A DNA stretch of 24,537 nt from a virus. Under the pieces are notes generated by a model. That model saw nothing but the letters and a program-made list of their open reading frames with translations, ran no database searches and was not told the DNA's origin. Position 1 is the first letter of the stretch. Every line of letters begins with the position of its first letter. Where the stretch lies: IMG/VR virus record IMGVR_UViG_3300044638_002927, positions 1 to 24,537 of that record. One strand, written 5' to 3'. This document shows, piece after piece, positions 1-7,063 of this stretch. Position numbers and translations under genes: made by a program.

Positions 1-1224
1 GAGCTTGACATGGCTTTGAGGACAAACACATCTTCTCAATATTCATCTGGTCAAATCTTACAAAATTTTATAAAGCAAGGTGAAAAATCATTAAGTGATT
101 CAGTTGATTTAATTTATAAAGATATTTTTGCTGACACAACATCTAAGGTCACAACCTTTGGCATTAAATCATTTGCTGATAAATTGTTAACAAATCCTTC
201 TGCTTTGACAAATAGTCAAAAATCTATTCTCAATGAAATGAAGGTTTTACCAAATGAACTTGATGTTCCTACGCTTCATCAAATAAGAAGTCGTTGGCTT
301 GCAGAAAATAGAGATAAATACAACTCTCGTGTTTCTAGCGAGAAAGATAGCCGTGCCTCACAAACAATAAGTGAATTGATTTCTCAGTTTGATAAGGCTA
401 TGGATTATTCTGCTAACACAACTTTAAAAGGTGATACTCTTAAAAAATATAGAAATGTCACCAAAACATACAGAGAGGGAATTCAAGGTCTTCAAACTGA
501 TGCAATACAAGAAGCACTAACAAAAAATGCAGAAGAAGTTGGTGGACATTTGTTTGCGGCTGGAAAAGAAACACCAACTCTTGACTTGTTTAAGTCTGTG
601 ACTGCGGCATCTAAGTTGTCAAAAAAACCAGCAAATGAAATTATTGATGCTTTGCGATATGGCTATCTTGAAGCAATGGTAAGCACACCTGAAAATATGT
701 TGCAATTTGCAAAAAACTTAGAACAAGACAAGGCTTTTGCAAACACATATAACAGATTGTTTGGCAATACACCACAAGATGCCGCCATCAAGCAAATGAA
801 TGAAGGTGCTAAGTTGGGTTTGGTTGAGGCAAAAGCAATGCCCGGACTGAATTACAGAACAGTTACTTCTGGATTGAATGTACTTGCTCCAACAGCCGCT
901 ATTGGTACTGGATATTTCTTTTTGCTAAGTCCAGAGCAACAACAAAAAGTTACCGAAAATTTAGGTTCAGCCGCTGTTGTTGGTGGTTCACTTGTTTTAA
1001 CTCAAAGAACATTGGCAAAAGCATTGCTTGACCCTAAAGGCGCAAAAGCAATCAAGTATTTGTCAACAGCAAGAGAAAAATTAACTTCCCCAACAGCATT
1101 TACCAAACTTGTTGTTGAGCCACTGACAAACATCATTACTGCTGAAGAAAAACAACAGTATCCTTTTGGTGCGCCATCTGATAAAGATGAGTTTGATGTA
1201 TCAAATGTTCCTTTAAAAAAGTAA
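1..1224 (+). CDS. C-terminal part of a large phage internal virion/ejection-type protein (partial)
   Basis: The frame is open from base 1 through the ATG at base 10 to TAA at 1222-1224, so this is probably the 3' end of a longer gene cut by the window edge. About 407 residues are visible. They are mostly helical, Lys/Ala/Asn-rich and without Cys, with two short hydrophobic stretches near residues 293-307 and 320-332 that could insert in a membrane. There is no catalytic motif. The position just before the lysis genes, the size and the composition fit the large internal or DNA-ejection proteins of podoviruses, some of which carry an N-terminal transglycosylase that would lie outside the window. 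That role is inferred from context; the coding call itself is secure. Confidence 0.75.
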   Translation, partial: ELDMALRTNTSSQYSSGQILQNFIKQGEKSLSDSVDLIYKDIFADTTSKVTTFGIKSFADKLLTNPSALTNSQKSILNEMKVLPNELDVPTLHQIRSRWLAENRDKYNSRVSSEKDSRASQTISELISQFDKAMDYSANTTLKGDTLKKYRNVTKTYREGIQGLQTDAIQEALTKNAEEVGGHLFAAGKETPTLDLFKSVTAASKLSKKPANEIIDALRYGYLEAMVSTPENMLQFAKNLEQDKAFANTYNRLFGNTPQDAAIKQMNEGAKLGLVEAKAMPGLNYRTVTSGLNVLAPTAAIGTGYFFLLSPEQQQKVTENLGSAAVVGGSLVLTQRTLAKALLDPKGAKAIKYLSTAREKLTSPTAFTKLVVEPLTNIITAEEKQQYPFGAPSDKDEFDVSNVPLKK

Positions 1225-1233
1225 GGATACAAA

Positions 1234-1932
1234 ATTGACCCAATCAGCATTTGCCTCCTTGCGGCAGGACTTGTCAAACAGATTCAAGCTGGCTGTGAAC
1301 TTTATAAGCAAGCAAAAGAATCTTTTGTTGAAATTAAAGCCACTGCTGATGAAGTTGTGGCTATCGGCAAGGAACTTGGTGGCTTCTGGAGCAAGCTACG
1401 CAAATTCTTTGCTGGTAGCCCAAAGCCTCAAGTTGCAAAGCCTGTGGCGAAATCTAAAAAGTCTGTTTACAAATCTGTTGACGAAACTCAAGTCAAAGTT
1501 GACATCGTTAAGAACCTGACTGAGTTTTTTAGACTTCAAGAACAACTTGCGGCGCACATAAGGGAAGAAGAAGAAAAGAGTCTGACAGTCTATGACCCTG
1601 AACAAAACCACATGGAAGCGGCTTTAAAGAGGGTGATGGCACAGCAAGAGATGGATGCGTTAGTTGTGCAGATTCGTGAGTGTATGGTGTATCAAAGCCC
1701 TCCTGAGATGGGCGCACTGTACTCAGAGGTCTTCAGCATGAAGGACAAGATTGAGGAGGAGCAAACTCAAGCAAGGTTGAGTCAAGAGGCTAAAAAGAGG
1801 CGAGAACTATGGCTACGCAAGGAAGAACAAAGAAACTTCCAGTTAAAGCTAGGGTATCTAGCAGTGACTTTTATATTCCTCCTGTACCTGTGGATGTGGT
1901 TACTGTTCGTAAGTCAGTGGAGGAAGACATAA
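1234..1932 (+). CDS. Coiled-coil, C-terminally membrane-anchored phage protein with an apparent ATT start
   Basis: The frame continues well upstream of the first conventional start (GTG 1357). It runs back to the previous stop with no ATG, GTG or TTG and reads as a plausible N-terminus (IDPISICLLAAGLVKQIQAG). A good Shine-Dalgarno, AAGGA at 1223-1227, sits six bases before ATT at 1234, so I start there and get 232 residues. The chain has an amphipathic N-terminal helix, a basic Lys/Ala/Val linker, a long charged coiled coil (about 100-200) and one TM segment near residues 208-227. It overlaps the next ATG by one base (TAATG). Function is unknown; it could be a membrane protein linked to lysis or virion assembly. 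Confidence 0.65.
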   Translation: MDPISICLLAAGLVKQIQAGCELYKQAKESFVEIKATADEVVAIGKELGGFWSKLRKFFAGSPKPQVAKPVAKSKKSVYKSVDETQVKVDIVKNLTEFFRLQEQLAAHIREEEEKSLTVYDPEQNHMEAALKRVMAQQEMDALVVQIRECMVYQSPPEMGALYSEVFSMKDKIEEEQTQARLSQEAKKRRELWLRKEEQRNFQLKLGYLAVTFIFLLYLWMWLLFVSQWRKT

Positions 1933-2096
1933 TGGGATGGATTGCCGCTTGTGTCTTGATTGCTTTGCTGTTGCCATTGATGGGGTTTCTTTATATTGAC
2001 ATCTTAGAGACTAAAAATGAAGCAAAGTCTCAGATTGAAAAGGTTGAGAAGTTAAGAAGACAAGTTGAACAGAAAGACAGGGAGAAAGAGAAATGA
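1932..2096 (+). CDS. Small single-TM protein with basic coiled-coil tail
   Basis: A 54-residue protein: an N-terminal TM helix (about residues 3-24, Ile/Leu/Val-rich) followed by a charged Lys/Glu/Gln helix likely to form a coiled coil in the cytoplasm. I use ATG 1932 because GGAGGA lies just upstream and the start overlaps the previous stop as TAATG. An in-frame ATG at 1809 would give 95 residues but would overlap the upstream gene by 124 bases. It overlaps the following lipoprotein gene by four bases (ATGA). Lysis-related membrane proteins surround it; a pinholin or holin-accessory role is possible but not shown. Confidence 0.6.
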   Translation: MGWIAACVLIALLLPLMGFLYIDILETKNEAKSQIEKVEKLRRQVEQKDREKEK

Positions 2097-2278
2097 ATAT
2101 CTATTGCATTTGGGGTTTGTCAATCCTATTGGTCTTACTAATGGGTTGCGATGACAGATTTCGTTACCCTTGCCAAGACCCTAAAAATTGGGAAAATACT
2201 GAATGTAAGCCCCCTATTTGTGTTGCAACAGGTACTTGTCCAGAGCAACTCGTTAAACCTGAACAGGAGAAAAAGTAA
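2093..2278 (+). CDS. Small lipoprotein
   Basis: A 61-residue protein with a classical lipoprotein signal: a hydrophobic stretch ending in lipobox L16-M17-G18-C19. The mature part has five Cys including the lipidated one, and many Pro and Lys. It would be exported, lipidated at C19 and probably held in a membrane facing the periplasm. The start overlaps the previous stop as ATGA, with GGGAGAAAGAG as ribosome site. It is not the Rz1 spanin, which is at 2806-3066. Lipoproteins in lysis blocks may act in lysis or superinfection exclusion; which applies here cannot be told from the sequence. Confidence 0.7.
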   Translation: MNIYCIWGLSILLVLLMGCDDRFRYPCQDPKNWENTECKPPICVATGTCPEQLVKPEQEKK

Positions 2279-2601
2279 TGCCAACAGTAGGATACAAACA
2301 AAACACACGCATGACTGCTGAAGAAATTGAAGTTAGAATTTGGGCACTTGTCATCTTCTGTTTGACAATGATTCTTTTTGGTTCAGTGGCGATGTTCCTG
2401 TACTCAGTTTCATTTGTCACTCAGCCGATGAATGGCATGGCGGCAATTGATAAGGTCTACACCCAACAGATCAACACTATTATGGTGTTCATCACTGGTG
2501 TTTTGGGTGGTGTGGCTGGTCGTTCTGCTGTGTCTGCCAGTGCCAAGGCTTTTGCTAAGGCAGATGCTGATGCTGACTCTGATGAGCCACCAAAGCCATG
2601 A
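2278..2601 (+). CDS. Two-TM membrane protein, holin candidate
   Basis: 107 residues with two hydrophobic helices (about 23-46 and 67-84) separated by a short polar loop, and a C-terminal acidic Ala/Asp repeat tail ending in DEPPKP. The start overlaps the preceding stop (TAATG) and the end overlaps the Rz start (ATGA). Two TM segments, a charged tail and a place directly before Rz/Rz1/endolysin match the usual holin slot: a protein that opens the inner membrane so that endolysin reaches the cell wall. No family motif was recognised, so the call rests on topology and context. Other small membrane proteins upstream (1932-2096) could be the holin instead. Confidence 0.55.
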   Translation: MPTVGYKQNTRMTAEEIEVRIWALVIFCLTMILFGSVAMFLYSVSFVTQPMNGMAAIDKVYTQQINTIMVFITGVLGGVAGRSAVSASAKAFAKADADADSDEPPKP

Positions 2602-3080
2602 GCCTGTTCAATCCTTATGTGATTCTTGGCATCGTCTTGGCGGTGCTGAGTGCTTTTGGCAGTGGGTACTGGAAAGGCTCAGAGGATGAGGTAACTCGTC
2701 AGCAACTTGAGATTGCCAAACTCAATGCAGAGGCTAGGCAGAAAGAACAAATCCTAGTTTCAGCAATTCAAACCCAAGCCACTAAACTTCAGAAAGCAAA
2801 TCAAGATGCAAAACTTGTTCAACAAAAGCGCAATAGTGATATTGACTCTGGTGCTTTGCGGTTGCGGATTCCTGTCAAAGCAACCTACTGCCCCGTACAA
2901 ACCACCACAGATACCGCCCCTGCCAGCGGAGATAGCGGTCAAGAGAGAGCCGAACTTGACGCAGAGACTGCTAGAACTCTTGTCTCCATCACAGACTCAG
3001 GAGATGAAGCAATCAGACAACTCACAGCCTGTCAGCAAGCCTACGAATCCATCTACGAAACCTTAAAGGAGAAAAAATGA
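2598..3080 (+). CDS. Rz: Rz-like inner-membrane spanin
   Basis: 160 residues: an N-terminal TM anchor (about 8-24), then a long Gln/Lys/Glu-rich periplasmic coiled coil, and a C-terminal part around TLVSITDSGDEAIRQLTACQ. Leu/Thr-Val/Ser-x-x-GD-x-AI-x-Q-L is typical of lambda Rz-type proteins. With its outer-membrane partner it bridges the periplasm and fuses the two membranes in the last step of lysis. The Rz1 gene lies entirely inside it in another frame (2806-3066), which strongly supports the assignment. It starts by ATGA overlap with the holin candidate and its end overlaps the endolysin start. Confidence 0.88.
   Translation: MSLFNPYVILGIVLAVLSAFGSGYWKGSEDEVTRQQLEIAKLNAEARQKEQILVSAIQTQATKLQKANQDAKLVQQKRNSDIDSGALRLRIPVKATYCPVQTTTDTAPASGDSGQERAELDAETARTLVSITDSGDEAIRQLTACQQAYESIYETLKEKK
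2806..3066 (+). CDS. Rz1: Rz1-like outer-membrane spanin lipoprotein, nested in Rz
   Basis: 86 residues, fully embedded in the +1 frame of Rz. It has a signal peptide with lipobox L17-C18-G19-C20 and a Pro-rich mature segment (PTAPYKPPQIPPLPAE). These are the hallmarks of Rz1-type o-spanins, which are lipidated, sorted to the outer membrane and bind the Rz C-terminus. Compared with lambda Rz1 (40-residue mature chain) this one is longer, with a Ser/Thr/Gln-rich tail. The nested arrangement is a known feature of phages of Gram-negative hosts, so this overlapping frame should be kept as real and not discarded as a shadow. Confidence 0.88.
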   Translation: MQNLFNKSAIVILTLVLCGCGFLSKQPTAPYKPPQIPPLPAEIAVKREPNLTQRLLELLSPSQTQEMKQSDNSQPVSKPTNPSTKP

Positions 3081-3541
3081 ACCTGTCAGCCAACTTCACC
3101 CTCAAAGAACTCACCAAGTCAGACACTGCTACTCGTTTGGGTCTAGACAATACACCTGATGAACAGGCACTTGAGAATTTAAAAACTCTTTGCGAGATGG
3201 TGCTTCAACCTGTGCGTGACCACTTTGGTAAGTCGGTAACTGTGAACTCTGGCTATCGTAGCCCTGAGTCCAATGCCGCTGTAGGAGGTTCTAAGACCAG
3301 TGACCATTGCAAGGGTCAGGCGGCAGACATTGAGATTGTTGGTGTTGCCAATGCTGATTTGGCTCAATGGATTATGGACAACTTGGACTACACACAATTG
3401 ATCTTAGAGTTCTACACCCAAGGTGTTCCTGATTCTGGTTGGGTTCATGTGTCTTATGACCCAAACAACCTTAAGAAACAAGAACTGACTGCCACCAAGA
3501 TAGCTGGTAAGACCACCTACCTCAATGGCTTAGTTGCTTAA
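3077..3541 (+). CDS. Endolysin: M15-family peptidase (D-Ala-D-Ala/L-Ala-D-Glu type)
   Basis: 154 residues covering one peptidase M15A domain. The zinc-binding layout is visible: SGYRS at 58-62, then SDHCKGQAADIE with H77 and D84, and H124 in WVHVSYD. These enzymes cut peptide cross-links or stems of peptidoglycan. There is no signal peptide or TM helix, so export would depend on the holin. The start overlaps Rz by four bases, completing the holin-Rz/Rz1-endolysin set, with the endolysin last. The stop at 3539-3541 overlaps the stop of a small opposite-strand gene. Confidence 0.9.
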   Translation: MNLSANFTLKELTKSDTATRLGLDNTPDEQALENLKTLCEMVLQPVRDHFGKSVTVNSGYRSPESNAAVGGSKTSDHCKGQAADIEIVGVANADLAQWIMDNLDYTQLILEFYTQGVPDSGWVHVSYDPNNLKKQELTATKIAGKTTYLNGLVA

Positions 3542-3636
3542 TCGTCAAAGAAGTGGAGGAAAACCCATATGCCGAGTATGAGTGCTCCTCCACCAATTGC
3601 CAAAACTGTGATTAGGCCAAGTACATTTTCAATCAT
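3538..3636 (-). CDS. 32-residue single-TM protein
   Basis: A very short frame that runs ATG 3636 to TAA 3538. It encodes a hydrophobic segment (about residues 5-28, ending in GIWVFLHFF) flanked by Glu at the N-side and Asp-Asp at the end. Its ATG lies within the stop region of the winged-helix gene (overlap 8 bases), and GGAGAG sits seven bases upstream, which suggests translational coupling. It converges on the endolysin gene with a four-base stop overlap. An inverted repeat, GTGGAGGA (3553-3560) / TCCTCCAC (3586-3593), lies inside it. Function is unknown; being so short, it could still be a chance frame. Confidence 0.45.
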   Translation of the reverse strand: MIENVLGLITVLAIGGGALILGIWVFLHFFDD

Positions 3637-3970
3637 GTGTAACTCTCCATTCACGCTCGTTGCGTCCTGATTTTGATTTAACTGTGCGTCCTGTCAACTC
3701 AATCAAGTTCATGTTGGACAACTCGTTTAAACGCCTTGCAACCTGATTAGACTCTAACCCACTATGTTGGGCAATTCCATCTTTACCAAGCGAGCCATGA
3801 ACCTTTAAAGCGTCCACAATCATGGAAAAATGTTTAGAAGCCAAGTCCTTTGCAGAATCAGCGGCTTCATAACTGGTTATTGGGTCAGATGTTCTTACCC
3901 GATTAAAGATAGGTAAGTCAAAAAATCTTTTCACTTCACCGCCAAAATGTATATTGTCTAATTTACTCAT
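3629..3970 (-). CDS. Winged helix-turn-helix DNA-binding protein
   Basis: 113 residues. The C-terminal two thirds form a winged-HTH: helix near DALKVHGSLGKDGIAQ, recognition-type helix ESNQVARRLNELSNM, then a basic beta-wing (ELTGRTVKSKSGRNER). This resembles MarR/Lrp-like or replication-associated phage wHTH proteins. I choose ATG 3970 over 3973 because AGGAG then has the six-base spacing seen at the other starts in this operon. It is the penultimate gene of the leftward early operon. It may regulate this phage's promoters or modify host transcription; the target is not visible. Confidence 0.7.
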   Translation of the reverse strand: MSKLDNIHFGGEVKRFFDLPIFNRVRTSDPITSYEAADSAKDLASKHFSMIVDALKVHGSLGKDGIAQHSGLESNQVARRLNELSNMNLIELTGRTVKSKSGRNEREWRVTHD

Positions 3971-4026
3971 CATTCACTCCTGTTAAGTTAGTGGGTACTC
4001 ACTTACGCTTTCCCCATTGAGTCACA

Positions 4027-4275
4027 TCAAAAAGGTATATCCGAATCCATATCCTCAATCTTAGCTTTAGGCTTGCTTTGAGGCTGGCTTGCTTGTTCTT
4101 CTTTAGGGCTGACTGCTAATCCCATGAACTTGCCGCTCTTGCCCTCTTTAATCCATGCTGAAAGCCAATAGGCTTGCCCATTGACCATAATGTTCCCTTT
4201 ATAGTCGGGATGGTTTCCTGTTTCTTTTTTGTCGTTCTTGAAAAGTACACCTGAGTTGTCCCTAAAATTATCCAT
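4027..4275 (-). CDS. Small SSB-like phage protein with acidic C-terminal tail
   Basis: 82 residues with a compact beta-rich core ([35 protein letters not shown]). A polar Gln/Pro/Lys linker ends in DMDSDIPF. An acidic DDIPF-type tip is the classical protein-interaction tail of single-strand DNA-binding proteins, and the gene sits next to exonuclease and annealing genes. I therefore favour a single-strand DNA-binding or recombination-accessory role, although the core is shorter than a full OB-fold SSB. Its ribosome site, AGGAG-N6-ATG, lies inside the 3' end of the HNH gene and the two overlap by eight bases. Confidence 0.7.
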   Translation of the reverse strand: MDNFRDNSGVLFKNDKKETGNHPDYKGNIMVNGQAYWLSAWIKEGKSGKFMGLAVSPKEEQASQPQSKPKAKIEDMDSDIPF

Positions 4276-4768
4276 TTAACACTCCTTTATATGCTGAAAA
4301 TTTACCGTGATGCAAATTTGCCGCTTCAATTGCAACTAAATCAGCCAATTCACGATCTGAAAAATAACCAATGTGTTTATCTTTAAAGTTAACTGTTAAT
4401 CTAACCCTCCATTTTTGTTCACGATTTGCCCATCCCACATTTTTGTGACCACTAACATTGGTTGTTCTAATCTTTTGATTTTTTAAATTTTCAGAATGTG
4501 TGGCTGGTCTTAGATTCTCTATCTTGTTATTTGATTTGTTTCCATCAATGTGGTCAACTTCTTTTGGAAAATATCCATGATGAAACATAAAGATAAGCCT
4601 ATGAGACATATATTCTCGATCATATAAACCTATCATCTTGTATCCATGATGAATTGTTCTTCCAGCAACTTTGTTAAGAATTATGTTTTTTGCAATTTTC
4701 TTTTTCCAAATGAGATTGCCATCTTCATAGTGAAATATTTCATTTAATAACTCTTTGCTAATTTCCAT
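4268..4768 (-). CDS. HNH homing endonuclease with AP2-type DNA-binding domain
   Basis: 166 residues: an N-terminal region, the HNH core at about 55-90 ([11 protein letters not shown], then [17 protein letters not shown] with the DH pair), and a C-terminal AP2-like domain (about 104-145, [17 protein letters not shown]). Such enzymes cut intronless alleles of their insertion site and spread as selfish elements. It is wedged between the YqaJ exonuclease and the SSB-like gene without breaking either, so it is a free-standing intergenic copy. It is visibly more A+T-rich and richer in Asn/Lys/Ile than its neighbours, in line with separate acquisition. A second HNH-AP2 gene is at 21084-21611. Confidence 0.9.
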   Translation of the reverse strand: MEISKELLNEIFHYEDGNLIWKKKIAKNIILNKVAGRTIHHGYKMIGLYDREYMSHRLIFMFHHGYFPKEVDHIDGNKSNNKIENLRPATHSENLKNQKIRTTNVSGHKNVGWANREQKWRVRLTVNFKDKHIGYFSDRELADLVAIEAANLHHGKFSAYKGVLNG

Positions 4769-4770
4769 AT

Positions 4771-5391
4771 TTACACCTTAATTTCATTGAGTTTTTTCAT
4801 TTTGTATTCCACTTCCATTAAGAACTGGACTACCTCTTTTTCGAGTTGTTCAATGTATTCATCATTGCGCTCGATTCTTTTGACAAACAATTGAAGGTGC
4901 GCTGGCATTCGTGGGTCGAAACTCACAAAGTCACACCAACTTCTGTTTGCACACGCCATTTGCCACTGCATCTGGTCGTAATACTTCTTTGCAGGTTCAT
5001 CTCCCAAAATGGTATCAATGTGGGTTGAGGTGTTGGGACACTTAATCTCTAAGCATCCATCGTCCCCAATCAGGCCATCAGGAGAGGCGGCAGACATAGC
5101 AATCCTTGGATGGTCAATAGCACCTACCTGATCGACTGTATTGCCTGTCTTAACCTCGTATGCGGCTCTGGCAAAGGGTTCGTTCTCAACACCCCATTCC
5201 ATTGCGGAATTTGAGTATGACTCACCTACTTGGTTAGTCATGCGTTCGACTACCAACTGTGCCATGTAGTTTGCTCTACTGGTGCTGTAGCCTGTCTTTG
5301 TCTTGGCAACAATGTCAGAGATACGAGAAGCAGTTGCCTTTCCACATCTTTGCTGAAACCATGCTTCGCTTCCTTGTTCAATATCACTCAT
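4771..5391 (-). CDS. YqaJ-type viral recombinase (5'-3' exonuclease)
   Basis: 206 residues with the lambda-exonuclease/YqaJ fold: N-terminal GSEAWFQQRCGKATASR (about 7-23), then the nuclease core SPDGLIGDDGCLEIKCP with D105, E115 and K117 as the PD-(D/E)xK residues, and a helical C-terminus. It should resect double-stranded ends to give 3' tails for the annealing protein encoded just upstream. It overlaps that gene by four bases (ATGA) and has AGGAG ahead of its start. Together with 5388-5948 and 4027-4275 it makes a phage single-strand-annealing recombination module. Confidence 0.92.
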   Translation of the reverse strand: MSDIEQGSEAWFQQRCGKATASRISDIVAKTKTGYSTSRANYMAQLVVERMTNQVGESYSNSAMEWGVENEPFARAAYEVKTGNTVDQVGAIDHPRIAMSAASPDGLIGDDGCLEIKCPNTSTHIDTILGDEPAKKYYDQMQWQMACANRSWCDFVSFDPRMPAHLQLFVKRIERNDEYIEQLEKEVVQFLMEVEYKMKKLNEIKV

Positions 5392-5948
5392 TTCAATGCT
5401 CCTTTACGCTTTTCTTTTGCATCAATCATTTTCTTCTGCCAAGTCTTATCAGTGCCGCAAGCGTTATAAGCATTGGTGTAAACAGTCTTTAGCTCATCCA
5501 TTGTGGATGCTGATTCAATAGCCGCTAAATGGTCAATCATCATGCTTACATCTATGTCTGAACCCTCACCTTCAGGCAAGTCTTCTCCAGCATAGATATA
5601 CAAACCCAAACCATGCAGAGACAAAGCCTTAGTCATGCAACGCATGATGGCGGTGTTGACTGCAAACGCATCAGGATTAGGAATTGCTTTGTTTTTGTAG
5701 TCCATCACTGGTAATTGGCAAGTCATTGCTTTGCCAAACATACTGACTGTTACGAACACCATTGCAGTGCCGTTTATGTCCATGAAACACTTGTCACCAA
5801 ACATCTCGATCTTGTAACTTGCATCGGGGTCTGCTTTGAGTGCTTCTGCCCATGCCCACGCCCATGAAAGATATGTCAAATTTCCTTTCTTCTCAGTATG
5901 CTCGTTGACATTCTTACCGAGAAGACTTAACACCTGTTCTTGATTCAT
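5388..5948 (-). CDS. Sak-type single-strand annealing protein (DUF1071 family)
   Basis: 186 residues. The N-terminus carries the conserved LTYLSWAWAWAEALK stretch (about 24-38), followed by a beta-rich middle and AVNTAIMRCMTKALSLHGLGLYIY, both typical of DUF1071/Sak recombinases. These bind single-stranded DNA and anneal complementary strands in phage recombination and in repair of replication ends. The C-terminal tail is acidic then basic and may contact the SSB-like protein. The gene overlaps both neighbours by four bases and directly precedes the YqaJ exonuclease, the usual partner. Confidence 0.9.
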   Translation of the reverse strand: MNQEQVLSLLGKNVNEHTEKKGNLTYLSWAWAWAEALKADPDASYKIEMFGDKCFMDINGTAMVFVTVSMFGKAMTCQLPVMDYKNKAIPNPDAFAVNTAIMRCMTKALSLHGLGLYIYAGEDLPEGEGSDIDVSMMIDHLAAIESASTMDELKTVYTNAYNACGTDKTWQKKMIDAKEKRKGALK

Positions 5949-6142
5949 TCCTTGACTCCTATTGCATCGTTAAAAATATCTATTGCTTCTTTGTTTACTG
6001 CCCACATTGCCAACAGCGTTAGATCACTGTGCATTAGGGCAATATCTTTATTGAATCCTACGAATCTTTTGTGTAGGCACTTCTCCTCCAGACTCTTTGT
6101 CGTTCTCTCTATCCGCATTAGGATTGTTGAATAATCCAGCAT
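5945..6142 (-). CDS. Small helical phage protein of unknown function
   Basis: 65 residues, mostly alpha-helical and without Cys-pair or TM features (RIERTTKSLEEK, HSDLTLLAMWAV). The start is supported by AGGAG six bases upstream, and the end overlaps the Sak gene by ATGA. The upstream gene's 3' end overlaps it by about 95 bases in another frame. Its position directly before the annealing protein suggests it belongs to the recombination or replication group, but no domain was recognised. Confidence 0.65.
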   Translation of the reverse strand: MLDYSTILMRIERTTKSLEEKCLHKRFVGFNKDIALMHSDLTLLAMWAVNKEAIDIFNDAIGVKE

Positions 6143-6242
6143 TTTTCACTCCTGTTGAATGCTTCTTCCATGTTGCTGACACATCGGTCAGGGCTGAGTT
6201 CACATACCCGAATGTTGGGTCGGTGATTAGTTTGGATGGCAT
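6048..6242 (-). CDS. Small phage protein of unknown function, start uncertain
   Basis: From ATG 6242 the frame gives 64 residues (MPSKLITDPTFGYVNSALTD...). The start is backed by AAAGG with about seven bases of spacing. The frame is open further upstream, and a TTG at 6317 would add about 25 basic residues (SERTKLRQKAARKLKEKPK) but overlap the previous gene. The last 95 bases overlap the next gene, so one of the two boundaries may be wrong. Alternatively this is a true out-of-frame overlap. No known domain. Confidence 0.5.
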   Translation of the reverse strand: MPSKLITDPTFGYVNSALTDVSATWKKHSTGVKNAGLFNNPNADRENDKESGGEVPTQKIRRIQ

Positions 6243-6279
6243 AACCACCCTTTGCGTCTTAGGCTTCTCTTTCAATTTT

Positions 6280-6468
6280 CTAGCCGCCTTTTGTCGCAAT
6301 TTCGTGCGCTCGCTCAAACTGAGTGTGGGAGTCCAAATCTGAAAATAAGATAAAAAACGAGTCATCGCAACATTTATCTGTTGGGTTACGAGGTTTAATG
6401 CAGAACGAACAGTAATACTCATTGGAATGCTCCTCAATGATTCTTTCAAGATTCAGCTTAGTTTTCAT
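6280..6468 (-). CDS. Small Cys-containing phage protein (possible zinc knuckle)
   Basis: 62 residues from ATG 6468, which has GAGG six bases upstream and overlaps the preceding gene by 11 bases. A C-x-x-C pair (YYCSFC) followed by a CC pair 12 residues later could bind zinc; the rest is acidic and aromatic (DDSFFILFSDLDSH). An upstream in-frame start would extend into the previous gene and gives unlikely low-complexity sequence, so I reject it. Function is unknown. Confidence 0.55.
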   Translation of the reverse strand: MKTKLNLERIIEEHSNEYYCSFCIKPRNPTDKCCDDSFFILFSDLDSHTQFERAHEIATKGG

Positions 6469-6796
6469 TGCTGGCCTCGCTGTGGTAAGGGTTGATTTTA
6501 GGCAACTTAGGCTTGTTCTGTTCAATAGCCTCACGCTGTAATTCCATGCGGTAAAAACGCCACAACTGGAGTTCTTCATCGCTGTCAACCCAAGGGGTAA
6601 GCGGTATTTCTAATGCTGTTTGTGCAAGTCGTTCTGCTTTGAGTTCGACTCTTGATCGAACCATGTCTGCAACATCAGCCCATGCGTTTGACTGTATTGC
6701 TTCTACGATAGCTTGGCTATCACATATCGCATCTGCAACATCTTCTGAGTTGATGTCTTGCAGTGCCATCCATTTTTCTCTCTCTAAATCAATCAT
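6458..6796 (-). CDS. Acidic helical phage protein of unknown function
   Basis: 112 residues, largely alpha-helical and acidic, with no TM segment and no Cys cluster except one Cys. Start ATG 6796 is preferred to 6799 because AGGAG then lies six bases away, as at 3970 and 6142. The leader AACAGGAGTGAATGATG is almost identical to that of the winged-helix gene at 3970, suggesting shared translation-start sequences in this operon. It overlaps the next gene by 11 bases. No family recognised. Confidence 0.65.
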   Translation of the reverse strand: MIDLEREKWMALQDINSEDVADAICDSQAIVEAIQSNAWADVADMVRSRVELKAERLAQTALEIPLTPWVDSDEELQLWRFYRMELQREAIEQNKPKLPKINPYHSEASNEN

Positions 6797-6892
6797 CATT
6801 CACTCCTGTTAAAAAACCTATCAATGCGTGTATTCTGTCAGACACTATCATAATTGATATAGGGGGTTTCCCTAATACAGTTATTTACCGAA
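6797..6892. other. Gap between small genes, short hairpin only
   Basis: About 100 bases without a gene. It holds the ribosome site of the 6458-6796 gene and an AGGG/CCCT inverted repeat around 6860-6872 (AGGGGGTTTCCCT). I see no convincing promoter or terminator. Confidence 0.3.
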
Positions 6893-7063
6893 TCATTTTT
6901 TGTTAGATGAGGATTTTGAGTAAATCAACACTTGATTCTTGTCGTTGATGTCACCCTTTTCCTGTCGTTTCTTTGCAGAATTATCGCCCTGTATATAGCG
7001 TTTCATCTTTTGGTCTGTCAACCAGACTGAAGGTTGGCCCTTGTAGTCAAATACTGTCTTCAC
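6893..7063 (-). CDS. 56-residue basic protein, paralogue of its upstream neighbour
   Basis: Starts at GTG 7063, which overlaps the upstream stop as GTGA, and ends at TGA 6893. The N-terminus, KTVFDYKGQPSVWLTDQKMKR, shares FDYKGQPS-(V/I)-W with the gene at 7060-7224. The rest is basic and polar (AKKRQEKGDINDK). It is probably nucleic-acid- or protein-binding given its charge, but no function is known. The near-identical motif in two adjacent frames, with mostly synonymous base changes, supports both as real genes. Confidence 0.65.
   Translation of the reverse strand: MKTVFDYKGQPSVWLTDQKMKRYIQGDNSAKKRQEKGDINDKNQVLIYSKSSSNKK

Noticed and set aside
1235-1519. 94-residue frame with TTG start after the same ribosome site
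   Set aside because: Low-complexity Leu/Lys/Ser sequence; the ATT-started frame gives a coherent protein with coiled coil and TM that continues to 1932.
1809-1931. Longer N-terminus for the 54-residue TM protein
   Set aside because: ATG 1932 has GGAGGA and TAATG coupling; the longer form overlaps the upstream gene by 124 bases.
2432-2689. Frame overlapping the holin candidate and Rz
   Set aside because: Trp/Leu/Arg-rich shadow sequence crossing two well-supported genes, no ribosome site.
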